Positions 50,265-61,735 of a stretch of 64,000 nucleotides of DNA are shown piece after piece. This DNA is from Spiribacter sp. 1M189. Its GTDB lineage: Bacteria > Pseudomonadota > Gammaproteobacteria > Nitrococcales > Nitrococcaceae. A program made the translations under genes and the position numbers. The notes below the pieces were generated by a model, which saw only the letters and a list, made by a program, of their open reading frames with translations, was not told where the DNA came from and made no database searches. Position 1 is the first letter of the stretch, and each line of letters opens with the position of its first letter. The stretch is taken from positions 1,674,001 through 1,738,000 of the forward strand of contig NZ_JBAKFF010000001.1 in the NCBI RefSeq assembly GCF_040838345.1. The letters run 5' to 3'.

Positions 50265-50639
50265 TTGGTTGAGGCGGCAGCGAGCGGCCATGGCTTTCCG
50301 CGTGCCGCCCGGCTGACCCGGTCGGCGGAATTCCGTGCCGTATTCGGTGATGCGCAGCGTCATGCCGATCGTTACTTCACGATCCTGGCAGGCCATGGCA
50401 GTGTGTCACACGCTCGACTGGGGCTGGCCGTATCCCGGCGGGCGGCGTCCCGGGCGGTTGACAGAAATCGACTCAAGCGGCTGATTCGAGAGACGTTTCG
50501 ACAACAGCTCCCCGGCCTGCCGGCAGTGGATGTGGTCGTCATGGTGCGACCCATCGCCTGTCATACGGAAAACGCTAAACTGGCGGCCGCGCTCGACAGA
50601 CTCTGGCAACGGATATCCCGCTCATGCGAAGCATCCTGA
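50265..50639 (+). CDS. rnpA: Ribonuclease P protein component
   Basis: Protein subunit of RNase P, which matures tRNA 5' ends. 124 residues from a TTG start 2 nt after rpmH. The signature [17 protein letters not shown] (RNxxKRxxRE) is present and the N-terminal [12 protein letters not shown] matches the substrate-binding cleft region. The exact start is less certain; the TTG gives a normal length. Overlaps yidD by 16 nt. Confidence 0.92.
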   Translation: MVEAAASGHGFPRAARLTRSAEFRAVFGDAQRHADRYFTILAGHGSVSHARLGLAVSRRAASRAVDRNRLKRLIRETFRQQLPGLPAVDVVVMVRPIACHTENAKLAAALDRLWQRISRSCEAS

Positions 50640-50860
50640 TCGCCCTCCTACGCGCCTACCGCTATTGCATCAGCCCGTTGTTCGGGCCGTGCTGTCGTTT
50701 TCACCCCACCTGCTCTTGCTACGCCATCGAGGCCGTCGAGCGGCACGGCGCGTTCCGGGGTGGGTATTACGCCGTCCGGCGCATCCTGCGCTGTAATCCC
50801 CTCCATCCCGGCGGGCTCGACCCGGTACCGGGGAGCGAAACCGCGAGTCGCCACCGATGA
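50624..50860 (+). CDS. yidD: Membrane protein insertion efficiency factor YidD
   Basis: 78-residue peripheral inner-membrane protein acting with YidC. The N-terminal amphipathic helix and the cysteine-rich core [20 protein letters not shown] and [18 protein letters not shown] are diagnostic. Overlaps rnpA by 16 nt and yidC by ATGA; conserved rpmH-rnpA-yidD-yidC order. Confidence 0.95.
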   Translation: MRSILIALLRAYRYCISPLFGPCCRFHPTCSCYAIEAVERHGAFRGGYYAVRRILRCNPLHPGGLDPVPGSETASRHR

Positions 50861-52521
50861 TGGATAACCAACGCCTTTTTCTGCTGGTCGCCCTGGCTCT
50901 GGTCATGCTGCTCATCTGGACGACCTGGCAGCAGGATTACGGTCCAGCGCCTGCGACACAGACCGCGGCCGAGGCACCGGTGGAGAGTACGCCGCCGGCA
51001 ACGGGAACCGCGCCGGCCACTGATACCACGCCTCAGGCCAGCGCACCGGCGCGGGAGCCCGGCGGTGGCGCGGACGCCAGCGCCTTCACGGACGCCGAGG
51101 TGGTCAAGGTACAGACTGATTTGTTCGAAATCGCCATCCCGCTGCGGGGCGGCAATATCCGTGAAGCCCGGTTGCGTCAGTACACCGTCTCCGAGGACGA
51201 CCCGGCACTTTTCCGGCTCCTGCGGCCGGCGGATCCCCTCTTTGTCGCGCAGAGCGGGCTGGTGGCTGACGGCGGTGAGGCGCCGGATCATAACGCCCGT
51301 TGGCAGGCGACGGCGGAGCAATACAGCCTGGATGCCGGTCAGGATGTGCTGGAAGTCCCGATTCGCTGGCAGAGTCCGGCAGGCGTCACGGTCACCCGTC
51401 GCTACATCTTCGAGCGGGACAGCTATGTCGTCCGGGTCGTCCAGGAAGTGGACAACGCCTCCGCCAGCGACTGGCGGGCCTACCAGTACAGCCAGCTCCG
51501 GCGCACGCCGCAGACTGAAGGGCCTGGGTTCCTTGGCGCGGCGAGCTATACCGGTGGCGTGATCTACAGCCCCGCGGAGAAGTACGAGAAAATCAGCTTC
51601 GGTGACATGGAGGATGAGAACCTCTCACGGGATATCACCGATGGCTGGCTCGCCATGATTCAGCATTACTTCCTCGCCGCGTGGGTCCCGCCGCGGGAGG
51701 AAAACCTGCGTTATTACAGCCGGGTGGATGATGGCGAGTATGTCCTTGGCCAGAGTTCGCCATGGCAGACCGTGGCCGCGGGCGAGAACGGGCGTTTTGA
51801 GAACCGGCTGTTCGTCGGTCCCAAGGAGCAGGACAGGCTTGCCGCGGTGGCCCCTGGGCTGGATCTGACGGTCGACTACGGTTGGCTGACCATCATCTCC
51901 AAGCCGCTTTTCATCGCCCTGAGCTGGATTCACGACGTCGTCGGCAACTGGGGCTGGTCGATCATCCTGCTGACGCTGGGCATCAAGCTGGTCTTCTACA
52001 AGCTCTCCGAGACCAGTTATCGCTCCATGGCGCGGATGCGCAAGCTGCAGCCGGAAATGCAGAAGCTCCGTGAGCGCTACGGCGATGACAAGCAGCAGAT
52101 GAACCAGGAGCTCATGCAGCTCTACAAGAAGGAGAAGGTCAATCCGCTTGGCGGCTGTCTGCCGATCCTCATCCAGATTCCGGTATTCATCGCCCTCTAC
52201 TGGGTGCTACTGGAGAGTGTCGAGCTGCGCCAGGCGCCATGGATACTCTGGATCCAGGATCTGTCGGTCCGCGATCCCTTCTTTGTGCTGCCGTTGCTGA
52301 TGGGCGCGACCATGTTCCTTCAGCAGAAGCTCAACCCGGCGCCGATGGATCCGATACAGCAGAAAATCATGATGGGGCTTCCCTTCATCTTCACGATTTT
52401 CTTCATGTTCTTCCCGGCGGGTCTGGTGCTCTACTGGGTGACCAACAACAGCCTCTCGATCCTGCAGCAGTGGATCATCACCCGGCGTATTGAAGCCGGC
52501 GACAAGAAGGCGAATGCCTGA
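50857..52521 (+). CDS. yidC: Membrane protein insertase YidC
   Basis: Inner-membrane insertase, 554 residues. N-terminal signal-anchor ([18 protein letters not shown]), an Ala/Pro/Thr-rich linker, the large periplasmic P1 domain (about 90-330), then the conserved five-helix core including [20 protein letters not shown] and the C-terminal [16 protein letters not shown]. Starts within the yidD stop (ATGA). mnmE starts 8 nt before its stop. Confidence 0.97.
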   Translation: MMDNQRLFLLVALALVMLLIWTTWQQDYGPAPATQTAAEAPVESTPPATGTAPATDTTPQASAPAREPGGGADASAFTDAEVVKVQTDLFEIAIPLRGGNIREARLRQYTVSEDDPALFRLLRPADPLFVAQSGLVADGGEAPDHNARWQATAEQYSLDAGQDVLEVPIRWQSPAGVTVTRRYIFERDSYVVRVVQEVDNASASDWRAYQYSQLRRTPQTEGPGFLGAASYTGGVIYSPAEKYEKISFGDMEDENLSRDITDGWLAMIQHYFLAAWVPPREENLRYYSRVDDGEYVLGQSSPWQTVAAGENGRFENRLFVGPKEQDRLAAVAPGLDLTVDYGWLTIISKPLFIALSWIHDVVGNWGWSIILLTLGIKLVFYKLSETSYRSMARMRKLQPEMQKLRERYGDDKQQMNQELMQLYKKEKVNPLGGCLPILIQIPVFIALYWVLLESVELRQAPWILWIQDLSVRDPFFVLPLLMGATMFLQQKLNPAPMDPIQQKIMMGLPFIFTIFFMFFPAGLVLYWVTNNSLSILQQWIITRRIEAGDKKANA

Positions 52522-53857
52522 AGCGACCATCTGTGCCGTCGCGACCCCGTCGGGTCGCGGCGGTATCGGGGTCATCCGCGTCTCGGGACCGCAGACCGCG
52601 GAGATCGCCCGGGCGGTGGCGGGGCCTCTACCGCCTGCCCGTGAGGCTGCCTGGCGTCGCTTCCGCGGTGCCGAGGGTGAGACTCTCGACGAAGGCTTGA
52701 TCCTCTGGTTCCCAGGGCCCGGATCGTTCACCGGTGAGGACGTCGCCGAGCTGCAGGGGCATGGCGGGCCGATCGTCATGGACCGGCTGCTTCAGCGCCT
52801 GCTCGGGCTGGGTGCGAGGCTCGCTGAACCCGGCGAGTTCAGTCAACGGGCCTTTCTCAACGGCCGCATGGATCTGACCCGCGCCGAGGCCATCGCCGAC
52901 CTGATCGAAGCCGGCAGCGAGGCCGCCGCCCGGGCCGCGGTTCGATCGCTGCGGGGCGAGTTCGCCCGTACCGTCGATCAGCTTGTCGAGCGGTTGACCG
53001 GGCTGCGCGTCCACCTGGAAGCCGGGATCGACTTCGCCGAGGAGCCACTGGACGGTCTGGCCCTGGACGACGTGACCCATCGGATCACGGCGCTGGAGGG
53101 CGATCTGGCTGAGACGCGGCGCCGGGCTGCCCAGGGCCAGCAGCTCCAGGAGGGATTGACGGTGGTCATCGCCGGCCGACCCAATGCGGGCAAGTCGAGC
53201 CTGCTCAATGCCCTTGCCGGACGCGATGCCGCCATCGTCACCGAACTTGCCGGGACAACCCGCGACGTGCTCGACGCTCATCTGCATATCGATGGAATGC
53301 CGCTCCGCGTTCTGGATACCGCTGGCCTGCGTGAGGGGGGTGACGTGGTCGAGCAGGAGGGAGTCCGGCGGGCGCGGCAGGCCATGGCCGCCGCCGACCG
53401 CATTCTGCTGGTGGTCGAGGACGCAGCCGGCGGTGATGCCGATGATCAGAGCGGCGTGGCATCGATTGAGCGGGAGCTGCCCCCAGGCATTCCGATGACC
53501 CGCGTGATCAACAAGATCGATCTCACGCAGCGCCCGGCCGGTCTCGCGGGTGAGGCGGTCGCGGTCTCGGCCCTGACCGGCGCCGGCATGGACACGCTTC
53601 GCGATCATCTTCGAGGGCGTCTTGATGTGTCGGACAGCGAGGCCGTTTTCATCGCCCGGCGCCGGCATCTGCAGTCACTGGACCAGGCGGGCGCTGCGCT
53701 GGCCGAGGCCCACGCGGCGGCCGCTGATGAGCTGGGCGAGGAACTCGTAGCGGAGTCGCTGCGTCAGGCCCAGCAACATCTGGGCGAGATTACCGGTACC
53801 GTGACCACCGAGGATCTGCTGGGGCGGATTTTCTCCACCTTTTGTATTGGTAAATAG
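52514..53857 (+). CDS. mnmE: tRNA modification GTPase MnmE (TrmE)
   Basis: GTPase working with MnmG to add the 5-carboxymethylaminomethyl group at wobble U34. 447 residues: formyl-THF-binding N-domain (ATICAVATPSGRGGIGVIRV), helical domain, and an embedded Ras-like G domain (GRPNAGKSSLLNAL, TTRDVLD, DTAGLR, NKIDL). The C-terminus FCIGK contains the catalytic Cys motif. Start at ATG 52514 inside yidC. Confidence 0.97.
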   Translation: MPEATICAVATPSGRGGIGVIRVSGPQTAEIARAVAGPLPPAREAAWRRFRGAEGETLDEGLILWFPGPGSFTGEDVAELQGHGGPIVMDRLLQRLLGLGARLAEPGEFSQRAFLNGRMDLTRAEAIADLIEAGSEAAARAAVRSLRGEFARTVDQLVERLTGLRVHLEAGIDFAEEPLDGLALDDVTHRITALEGDLAETRRRAAQGQQLQEGLTVVIAGRPNAGKSSLLNALAGRDAAIVTELAGTTRDVLDAHLHIDGMPLRVLDTAGLREGGDVVEQEGVRRARQAMAAADRILLVVEDAAGGDADDQSGVASIERELPPGIPMTRVINKIDLTQRPAGLAGEAVAVSALTGAGMDTLRDHLRGRLDVSDSEAVFIARRRHLQSLDQAGAALAEAHAAAADELGEELVAESLRQAQQHLGEITGTVTTEDLLGRIFSTFCIGK

Positions 53858-53862
53858 GTTCG

Positions 53863-53876
53863 CCAGCCTTGGCGCT
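53863..53876. other. Small hairpin between convergent mnmE and corA
   Basis: CGCCAGCCTTGGCG: 5-bp stem with 4-nt loop in the 29-bp gap. No T-tract on either side, so at best a weak terminator. Confidence 0.25.
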
Positions 53877-53886
53877 TCCGATGCGG

Positions 53887-54828
53887 TCAGAGCCAGCCCC
53901 GGCGACGGAAAAACCAGAGTGGCCCGATCCCGGCGGCCACCATCGCGGCGATCGCCAGCGGGTAGCCCAATGGCCAGTCCAGACCGGGCATGAAGCGGAA
54001 GTTCATGCCGTAAATCCCCGCGATCAGCGTCGGCGGTAGAAACATCACCGCCGCGATCGAGAATCCCTTGTTGATCTGATTCTGCCGCACACCGATGAAA
54101 CCCCGGGTGGAGTCCATGAGAAACTGGATGCTCTCCGATTGATAGGCGATATGCGAGGCCAGTGCATCGACGTCCTGCTGGATACCATGCAGGGCCGTCT
54201 GTTGCTCGACCTGCTCCCCTCGATGCCGCTGAAGAAAGGCCAGGCTCAGGCTGGTATCCAGCATGCACAGCCGCATTCTCCCGTTCTCGTCGTCGAGCCT
54301 GCCGAGACGGCGCAGTACGTCATCCCAGGTTTTTATGTCCGATTCGTGGATCTCGGTCCGCAACGCCGCGACCTCGCAGTGCATGGCCTCGACCAGATCG
54401 GCGTGTGTCTCCACCTTCTCCTCGAACAGCAGGACCGCGAGATCGGTGGTCGAGGCGATGGCAATCTGGCGGTCCGCGGCCTGCTGCTGCAGGCGATCGA
54501 TTTCCGTAATGGCGTCGTAGCGAATGGTCACGACTCGCTCCATGCCGACGATGCAGGCCACCGAGGTCATCCGGCGCGCGGATTCTCCGGATCGCTGCTC
54601 CATGTAGAGCGAGCGCATGTGAATCCCCGCGTCATCGATAAAGCAGCGTGTCGAGGGCTCTATCTGCTCGACTTCCTCGCGGGCGGGCACGTGACTGGGC
54701 ATGAGCGCCTCGACAATCGCCCGGTCCTGGTCGTCAGGATTATGGACGTCGAGCCAGATGGCCTGTTCGAAGGATGCGGCCGGCGCCGGGACAAGCAACC
54801 CGTCAACGCAGCTGAAAGCGCGGATCAT
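53887..54828 (-). CDS. corA: Magnesium/cobalt transporter CorA
   Basis: Pentameric divalent-cation channel. 313 residues: a long cytoplasmic alpha/beta and helical N-terminal domain, then two membrane spans at the C-terminus with the invariant pore motif in IYGMNFRF (GMN). I chose the ATG at 54828 (MIRAFSCVDGLLV); an upstream start would add 21 unconserved residues. It interrupts the co-directional mnmE-mnmG series, being the only minus-strand gene from rpmH to the window end. Confidence 0.94.
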   Translation of the reverse strand: MIRAFSCVDGLLVPAPAASFEQAIWLDVHNPDDQDRAIVEALMPSHVPAREEVEQIEPSTRCFIDDAGIHMRSLYMEQRSGESARRMTSVACIVGMERVVTIRYDAITEIDRLQQQAADRQIAIASTTDLAVLLFEEKVETHADLVEAMHCEVAALRTEIHESDIKTWDDVLRRLGRLDDENGRMRLCMLDTSLSLAFLQRHRGEQVEQQTALHGIQQDVDALASHIAYQSESIQFLMDSTRGFIGVRQNQINKGFSIAAVMFLPPTLIAGIYGMNFRFMPGLDWPLGYPLAIAAMVAAGIGPLWFFRRRGWL

Positions 54829-54905
54829 GACTGAACCATCCGATTTTGGCCCGGGAGCCGAGGACGATATCATCGCCAATCTGACAATCACTATCTGTTG
54901 GAATC

Positions 54906-56792
54906 ATGGACCTGGATCAAACGCATGATGTCATTGTGGTCGGCGGCGGCCACGCCGGTACCGAAGCGGCCCATGCAGCGGCCCGCATGGGGGCTCGGAC
55001 GCTATTGCTGACGCAGAGCCTGGATACCATCGGCCAGATGAGCTGCAATCCGGCCATCGGCGGCATCGGCAAAGGCCATCTGGTGCGGGAGATCGACGCC
55101 ATGGGCGGTGTCATGGGCCGCGCCATCGACCGCGCCGGGATCCAGTTCCGCGTGCTCAACCAGCGCAAGGGCCCCGCGGTGCGCGCAACCCGTGCCCAGG
55201 CCGATCGCTCGCTCTATCGTCAGGCCGTGCGCAGCATTCTCGACCAGACGCCGCTGTTGCAGCTTTTCCAGGACACCGTGCAGGACCTGATCGTGGAACA
55301 GGACGAGGTCCGCGGCGTGGTCACCGGCATGGGCCTGAGGCTCCACGCAGCGGCGGTGGTCCTGACCGTGGGCACTTTTCTCGGTGGGCGGATTCACGTC
55401 GGTGATCACAATCGCAGCGGAGGCCGGGCGGGGGATGCCCCCTCCATCGCCCTCGCGCAGCGCCTTCGCGAACTGCCGCTGCGGGTGGGGCGTCTGAAAA
55501 CCGGCACCCCGCCACGCATTGATGCCAGCAGCATCGATTTTTCGCGCCTGGATGCGCAGCCGGGCGATGATCCGGCCCCCTACTTCTCCCGCTGGAGCCG
55601 CGGCGACGAACATCCGCGACAGGTCGCCTGTCATGTCACCTATACCAACCCGACCAGTCACGACATCATTCGCGGAGCGCTGGATCGCTCACCGATGTAC
55701 AGCGGCGAGATCGATGGAGTGGGGCCGCGCTACTGCCCCTCCATCGAGGACAAGGTGGTCCGGTTCAGTGAGCGTGAAGGTCATCAGATCTTCCTGGAGC
55801 CGGAGGGGCTGGACACACATGAGGTCTATCCCAACGGTATTTCCACGAGTCTGCCCTTCGACGTTCAGATCGCCATGGTGCGTAGCATCGGCGGCCTGGA
55901 GAAAGCCCATGTGACGCGGCCGGGTTACGCCATTGAGTACGACTACCTCGACCCCCGCGATCTGCATCCCGGCCTGGAGAGCCTGCACCTGCCGGGTCTG
56001 TTCCTCGCCGGGCAGATCAACGGTACGACCGGCTATGAAGAGGCGGGTGCCCAGGGGTTGCTCGCGGGCATCAATGCCGTGGCGCGGGTCCGCGGTATCG
56101 AGCCATGGGTGCCGCAGCGGCATGAGGCCTATCTGGGCGTGCTGGTGGATGATCTGACCACCCGGGGCACCAGCGAGCCCTACCGCATGTTTACCTCGCG
56201 GGCCGAGTACCGGCTGCAGCTGCGCGAGGATAATGCCGACCTGCGACTGATGCCGGTGGCTCATGAATACGGCCTCATCGGCGATTTCGAGTGGCGTGCC
56301 TTCGAGGCCTACCGCGACGCGATCGATGCCGAGAGCCGGCGATTGGAGAAGACGCTGGTTCGTCCCGACGATCTGGGTGCGGACCGGGGCGCCGGCATTT
56401 TCGGCAAGCCCCTGCGCCGCGAGCAGACCCTCATGACCCTGTTAAAGCGCCCTGAGGTCGACTACGGGGCGCTCATGACGCTGCCGGGGGCGGGCCCGGG
56501 TGTTGCCGAACCGGCGGTGCGCCAGCAGGTGGAGATCGGTGCCCGGTACGCCGGCTACCTCAAGCGGCAGGCCGACCAGGTCGAGAAACAGGCGCGTCAT
56601 GAGGATCTCCGGCTGCCGGTTGATATGGATTACCGGGCTGTCGCGGGCCTGTCGGCGGAAGTCAGCGAAAAGCTCTCCAGCCATCGCCCGGCGACCCTGG
56701 GACAGGCGGCCCGCATCCCGGGAATGACCCCGGCCGCCGTATCACTGCTTTTGGTCCACCTGCGCCGGGGTGATGCCCGCTGGAGCGCCTGA
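54906..56792 (+). CDS. mnmG: tRNA uridine-5-carboxymethylaminomethyl modification enzyme MnmG (GidA)
   Basis: FAD-dependent partner of MnmE in wobble-U34 modification. 628 residues. FAD motif [18 protein letters not shown] at the N-terminus, [31 protein letters not shown] and the C-terminal helical domain ([20 protein letters not shown]) are diagnostic. rsmG starts directly after its stop. Confidence 0.97.
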   Translation: MDLDQTHDVIVVGGGHAGTEAAHAAARMGARTLLLTQSLDTIGQMSCNPAIGGIGKGHLVREIDAMGGVMGRAIDRAGIQFRVLNQRKGPAVRATRAQADRSLYRQAVRSILDQTPLLQLFQDTVQDLIVEQDEVRGVVTGMGLRLHAAAVVLTVGTFLGGRIHVGDHNRSGGRAGDAPSIALAQRLRELPLRVGRLKTGTPPRIDASSIDFSRLDAQPGDDPAPYFSRWSRGDEHPRQVACHVTYTNPTSHDIIRGALDRSPMYSGEIDGVGPRYCPSIEDKVVRFSEREGHQIFLEPEGLDTHEVYPNGISTSLPFDVQIAMVRSIGGLEKAHVTRPGYAIEYDYLDPRDLHPGLESLHLPGLFLAGQINGTTGYEEAGAQGLLAGINAVARVRGIEPWVPQRHEAYLGVLVDDLTTRGTSEPYRMFTSRAEYRLQLREDNADLRLMPVAHEYGLIGDFEWRAFEAYRDAIDAESRRLEKTLVRPDDLGADRGAGIFGKPLRREQTLMTLLKRPEVDYGALMTLPGAGPGVAEPAVRQQVEIGARYAGYLKRQADQVEKQARHEDLRLPVDMDYRAVAGLSAEVSEKLSSHRPATLGQAARIPGMTPAAVSLLLVHLRRGDARWSA

Positions 56793-57440
56793 GTGAGCGG
56801 CGCCGAGCGGACCGGCGAAGTTGAACTGCGCCGCGGGATGGCGGCGATGGGCATGGATGATGCCATTGCCCCGGCGCTGCTGGCCTACCGCGACCTGCTG
56901 GCCCGCTGGAACCGGGTCTACAATCTCTCGGCGGTTCGTGATCCCGCGGAGATGGTCTCGCGCCATCTGCTCGACAGCCTTTCCGTATTGCCATGGCTGC
57001 CGCCGGGCGCACTGCTGGATGTCGGCACCGGCCCTGGCCTGCCGGGTATTCCCATCGCCCTCGCGCAACCGGATCGATTCGTTACCCTGTTGGAGACGAA
57101 TGGCAAAAAGGTGCGGTTCATCCGCCAGGCCTGCCTCGAGCTCGGTCTGGACAATGTCGTGATCGCGCCCGGGCGCCTGGAGTCGTTCACGGCGACCGAG
57201 CCCTTTGAGGCGATAATCTGCCGCGCATTCACGGATGCCGCGGGTTTCTGGCATGGCGTCGCCCGGCTGCTGGCGCCAGGGGGCGAGGCCCTGGCCATGA
57301 AAGGCCGGCGGGAAACTGAGGAATTGGCGGCACTCGCGCAAGCCGGCGTATCATGCCAGTGGCAACCGCTTGTCGTTCCGGGACTTGATGCAGAGCGACA
57401 TTTGCTCATCATGAGAGCGCAGAAACCTGCCACAGGATGA
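56793..57440 (+). CDS. rsmG: 16S rRNA (guanine(527)-N7)-methyltransferase RsmG (GidB)
   Basis: SAM-dependent methylation of G527 in 16S rRNA. 215 residues from a GTG that follows the mnmG stop with no gap. RWNRVYNLSAVRDPAEMVSR and the SAM motif LLDVGTGPGLPGIPIA are family signatures. The parA gene starts 4 nt after its stop. Confidence 0.96.
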   Translation: MSGAERTGEVELRRGMAAMGMDDAIAPALLAYRDLLARWNRVYNLSAVRDPAEMVSRHLLDSLSVLPWLPPGALLDVGTGPGLPGIPIALAQPDRFVTLLETNGKKVRFIRQACLELGLDNVVIAPGRLESFTATEPFEAIICRAFTDAAGFWHGVARLLAPGGEALAMKGRRETEELAALAQAGVSCQWQPLVVPGLDAERHLLIMRAQKPATG

Positions 57441-57444
57441 TCCT

Positions 57445-58242
57445 ATGACCCAGACACTGGCCGTCGCCAACCAAAAGGGAGGAGTCGGCAAGACCACTAC
57501 CTGTGTGAATCTTGCCGCGTCGCTGGTCAGTAACGGTCGCCGTGTCCTCCTGGTCGACCTTGATCCACAGGGCAATGCCACCGTGGGCGCAGGGATCGAC
57601 AAGGATGACGTCGGGGCGAGCAATTACGAATTGCTCATGGGCGAGGCGGCGCCCGAGGCGGTCCGGCATTGCCGAACCGGCGGTGGGTTCGATGTATTAC
57701 CGGCCAATGGGGATCTGACCGCTGCCGAAGTCGGTCTCATGGAGGCAGGCGAAGGCCGCGAAAAGCGTCTGCAGCAGGCCTTATCCTCTGTGCGGGCCGA
57801 ATATGATCACATCCTCATCGACTGTCCCCCGTCACTGAACCTGCTGACCATCAATGCCTTCGTAGCGGCGGATCAGGTGCTCATCCCGATCCAGTGCGAG
57901 TACTACGCGCTGGAGGGCCTGACCGCGTTGCTCAACACGATTCACCGGGTCCAGCAGACCGTGAACCCCTCCCTCGAGATCGAGGGACTGGTGCGCACCA
58001 TGTTTGACGGACGCAACAATCTCTCCAACCAGGTTGGCGCACAGCTTCTGGCCCACTTTCCGGGTCAGGTTTACCGAACCCAGATTCCCCGCAATGTGCG
58101 TCTTGCCGAAGCGCCCAGTCACGGGCTGCCGGTTCTGCAGTATGATCGGGCATCACGGGGTGCCGTGGCCTATCTCGCACTGGCATCTGAGTTGCTGCGC
58201 CGGCAGCAGGCGGCGCCGGCCAGTGCAGGAGGGGTGAGATGA
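57445..58242 (+). CDS. parA: Chromosome partitioning ATPase ParA (Soj)
   Basis: Walker-type ATPase driving origin segregation. 265 residues. Deviant Walker A KGGVGKTT, then LLVDLDPQGNATVG and LIDCPPSLNLLTINA. No N-terminal DNA-binding extension, so the chromosomal Soj type. Overlaps parB by ATGA. Its cognate parS sites are the two palindromes in recF. Confidence 0.97.
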   Translation: MTQTLAVANQKGGVGKTTTCVNLAASLVSNGRRVLLVDLDPQGNATVGAGIDKDDVGASNYELLMGEAAPEAVRHCRTGGGFDVLPANGDLTAAEVGLMEAGEGREKRLQQALSSVRAEYDHILIDCPPSLNLLTINAFVAADQVLIPIQCEYYALEGLTALLNTIHRVQQTVNPSLEIEGLVRTMFDGRNNLSNQVGAQLLAHFPGQVYRTQIPRNVRLAEAPSHGLPVLQYDRASRGAVAYLALASELLRRQQAAPASAGGVR

Positions 58243-59099
58243 GCAATCGACGCAGAGGGCTGGGGCGCGGTCTCGATGCCCTGCTCGGCGAGGCGGCTGG
58301 CGGCGTATCCGAGGCGACCGCCGACGCGCTGCGCGACCTACCGCTGGAGCAGCTCGAGAGCGGTCGCTATCAGCCGCGACGGGAATTCGATCCGGCAGCG
58401 CTTCAGGAGCTGGCGCGCTCGATCCGCTCACAGGGGGTGGTCCAACCCATCGTTGTGCGACCGCTGCCAGGCGGCGAGCGTTATGAAATCGTCGCCGGTG
58501 AGCGTCGCTGGAGGGCGGCGCAGCTGGCGGAGCTCGAGCAGATCCCCGCTATTGTCCGCGACATCCCCGATGAGATGGCGGTGGCGGTCGCCCTGATCGA
58601 GAACATTCAGCGGGAAGATCTTAATCCCCTCGAGGAGGCCAGCGCGCTGAAGCGCCTGACTGAGGAATTCGGCATGACTCATCAGGCCATCGCCGATGCG
58701 GTCGGCCGATCCCGGGTCGGTGTGTCAAACCTGCTGCGTCTGCTCGATCTGGCACCGGCAGTGAAAACCCATATCGCCAATGGTGAACTGGAAATGGGCC
58801 ATGCCCGGGCGCTGCTGGCGCTGAAATCGGCAGCGCAGGCAGAGGCAGCCGCCCGAGTTGTCGCCCGCGGGCTCACCGTACGGCAGACCGAAGCGCTGGT
58901 GCGGCAGATGCTTGAGGGGGGCGGTGGAGTGGCCGAAGAGCCGGCGGTGGACCCCAACATCCAGCGGCTTCAGGCGGATCTGGGCGACCGTCTCGGGGCG
59001 AATGTCCGCATCGAGCATGGGCAGCGGGGCAAGGGTCGGCTCGTGATCCGCTACAACAGTCTCGATGAGCTGGATGGCATTCTTGAGCATATCCATTGA
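58239..59099 (+). CDS. parB: Chromosome partitioning CTPase/DNA-binding protein ParB (Spo0J)
   Basis: Binds parS and spreads as a CTP-dependent clamp. 286 residues. N-terminal GRGLDALLGE (ParA-interacting start), ParB/Srx domain with GERRWRAAQLA, NPLEEASALKRL and a central helix-turn-helix (TEEFGMTHQAIADAVGRSR), and a C-terminal dimer domain. Its stop codon lies inside the -35 element of the atp promoter. Confidence 0.97.
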   Translation: MSNRRRGLGRGLDALLGEAAGGVSEATADALRDLPLEQLESGRYQPRREFDPAALQELARSIRSQGVVQPIVVRPLPGGERYEIVAGERRWRAAQLAELEQIPAIVRDIPDEMAVAVALIENIQREDLNPLEEASALKRLTEEFGMTHQAIADAVGRSRVGVSNLLRLLDLAPAVKTHIANGELEMGHARALLALKSAAQAEAAARVVARGLTVRQTEALVRQMLEGGGGVAEEPAVDPNIQRLQADLGDRLGANVRIEHGQRGKGRLVIRYNSLDELDGILEHIH

Positions 59100-59124
59100 A
59101 GCTTATGCCTGAGTTCATTATACT
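59096..59124 (+). promoter_or_regulatory. Promoter of the ATP synthase operon
   Basis: -35 TTGAAG (59096-59101), exactly 17-bp spacer, -10 TATACT (59119-59124), then CCGCGC. The -35 contains the parB stop codon, so the operon promoter abuts parB. The start point should be about 25 nt before atpI. Confidence 0.7.
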
Positions 59125-59157
59125 CCGCGCAATTTTGCGGACACCTGCCCCGGCATT

Positions 59158-60319
<1,162 letters not shown>

Positions 60320-60352
60320 TCGGCCGACCTGAAGCCGACCGATCGAGCGTAA

Positions 60353-60649
<297 letters not shown>

Positions 60650-60702
60650 ACCAATCGGACGAAGCGACATTCTGCCAACCGGCAGTCATCGGAGAGTAGA
60701 CC

Positions 60703-61173
60703 GTGGGCATTAACGCAACGCTATTCGGACAGATGATCACCTTCCTGGTGTTCATTCTGCTCACCATGAAGTTCGTCTGGCCGCCCATAAAGCAGGCCAT
60801 GAGCGAACGCGAGAAGCGTATCGCGGACGGTCTGGCTTCCGCCGAACGCAGCCAGCATGAGCTGGAGCTTGCCAAGGAGCGGGCGGCCGAGCACATCCGC
60901 GAAGCCAAGGCGCAGGCGGCGGACATCATCGAAAAGGCCAACCGCCAGGGGGCCAATATCGTCGATGAGGCCCGTCAGGAAGCGCGGGTCGTCGCGGATC
61001 GCGAGAAGGCCGCTGCCGAGGCGCGGATCGAGCAGGAGGTCAGCCAGGCGCGGACCGAGCTGCGACGCAATGTCTCGGAGCTGGCGATTCTCGGCGCGAG
61101 CCGCATTCTCGAGCGCGAGGTGGATGCCAAGGCCCACCAGCAGATGCTCGACGAGCTGGCCGATCAGGTCTGA
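60703..61173 (+). CDS. atpF: ATP synthase F0 subunit b
   Basis: Peripheral stalk subunit, 156 residues, GTG start with GGAGAG upstream. One N-terminal membrane span ([19 protein letters not shown]) with the typical [10 protein letters not shown] after it, then a long charged coiled coil. Confidence 0.96.
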   Translation: MGINATLFGQMITFLVFILLTMKFVWPPIKQAMSEREKRIADGLASAERSQHELELAKERAAEHIREAKAQAADIIEKANRQGANIVDEARQEARVVADREKAAAEARIEQEVSQARTELRRNVSELAILGASRILEREVDAKAHQQMLDELADQV

Positions 61174-61185
61174 GGCAATAGGAAT

Positions 61186-61722
61186 ATGGCGCAGGAAACC
61201 ACCGTTGCCCGTCCCTATGCCGAGGCCGCGTTCGACCTCGCTCGCGAGGCCGATGCGCTGGCGGCCTGGGCCGACGGCCTGGCGATCGCCGCGACGGTCG
61301 TCGCCGACGAGCGGGTCGATGCCGTGCTCGGCAACCCGCGGGTCGATGACGAGCGCAAGGCGGGACTGATCCTGGAAGTCTGTGGCGATGCGCTTGACTT
61401 GCAACAGCGGAATTTCCTCCGGCTGCTGGTCAATCGCGATCGGATCACGCTGCTTCCCGAGATCCGCCAGCAGTTCGACCTTCTGCGGGCCGATCACGAA
61501 AAAACGCTCCGCGCCGAGCTGATTACCGCCCAACCGGTGGACGACGCCGTACGGGACCGGCTGGCCCGGGCATTGTCGGAACGGCTCGAGCGCGACGTCA
61601 GCCTGGAGATTCGGCTCGACGAATCGCTCATCGGCGGCGCGGTGGTCCGCGCCGGCGACCTGGTCATCGATGGTTCGGTGCGCGGCCGGCTGGCCCGGCT
61701 GACCGGCGCCCTTAGCCGCTAA
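61186..61722 (+). CDS. atpH: ATP synthase F1 subunit delta
   Basis: Connects the b stalk to the top of F1. 178 residues. TVARPYAEAAFDLAR at the N-terminus and LDESLIGGAVVRAGDLVIDGSVRGRL-like C-terminal region are characteristic of the family. 12 nt after atpF. Confidence 0.96.
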   Translation: MAQETTVARPYAEAAFDLAREADALAAWADGLAIAATVVADERVDAVLGNPRVDDERKAGLILEVCGDALDLQQRNFLRLLVNRDRITLLPEIRQQFDLLRADHEKTLRAELITAQPVDDAVRDRLARALSERLERDVSLEIRLDESLIGGAVVRAGDLVIDGSVRGRLARLTGALSR

Positions 61723-61735
61723 GAGGACAGATTAG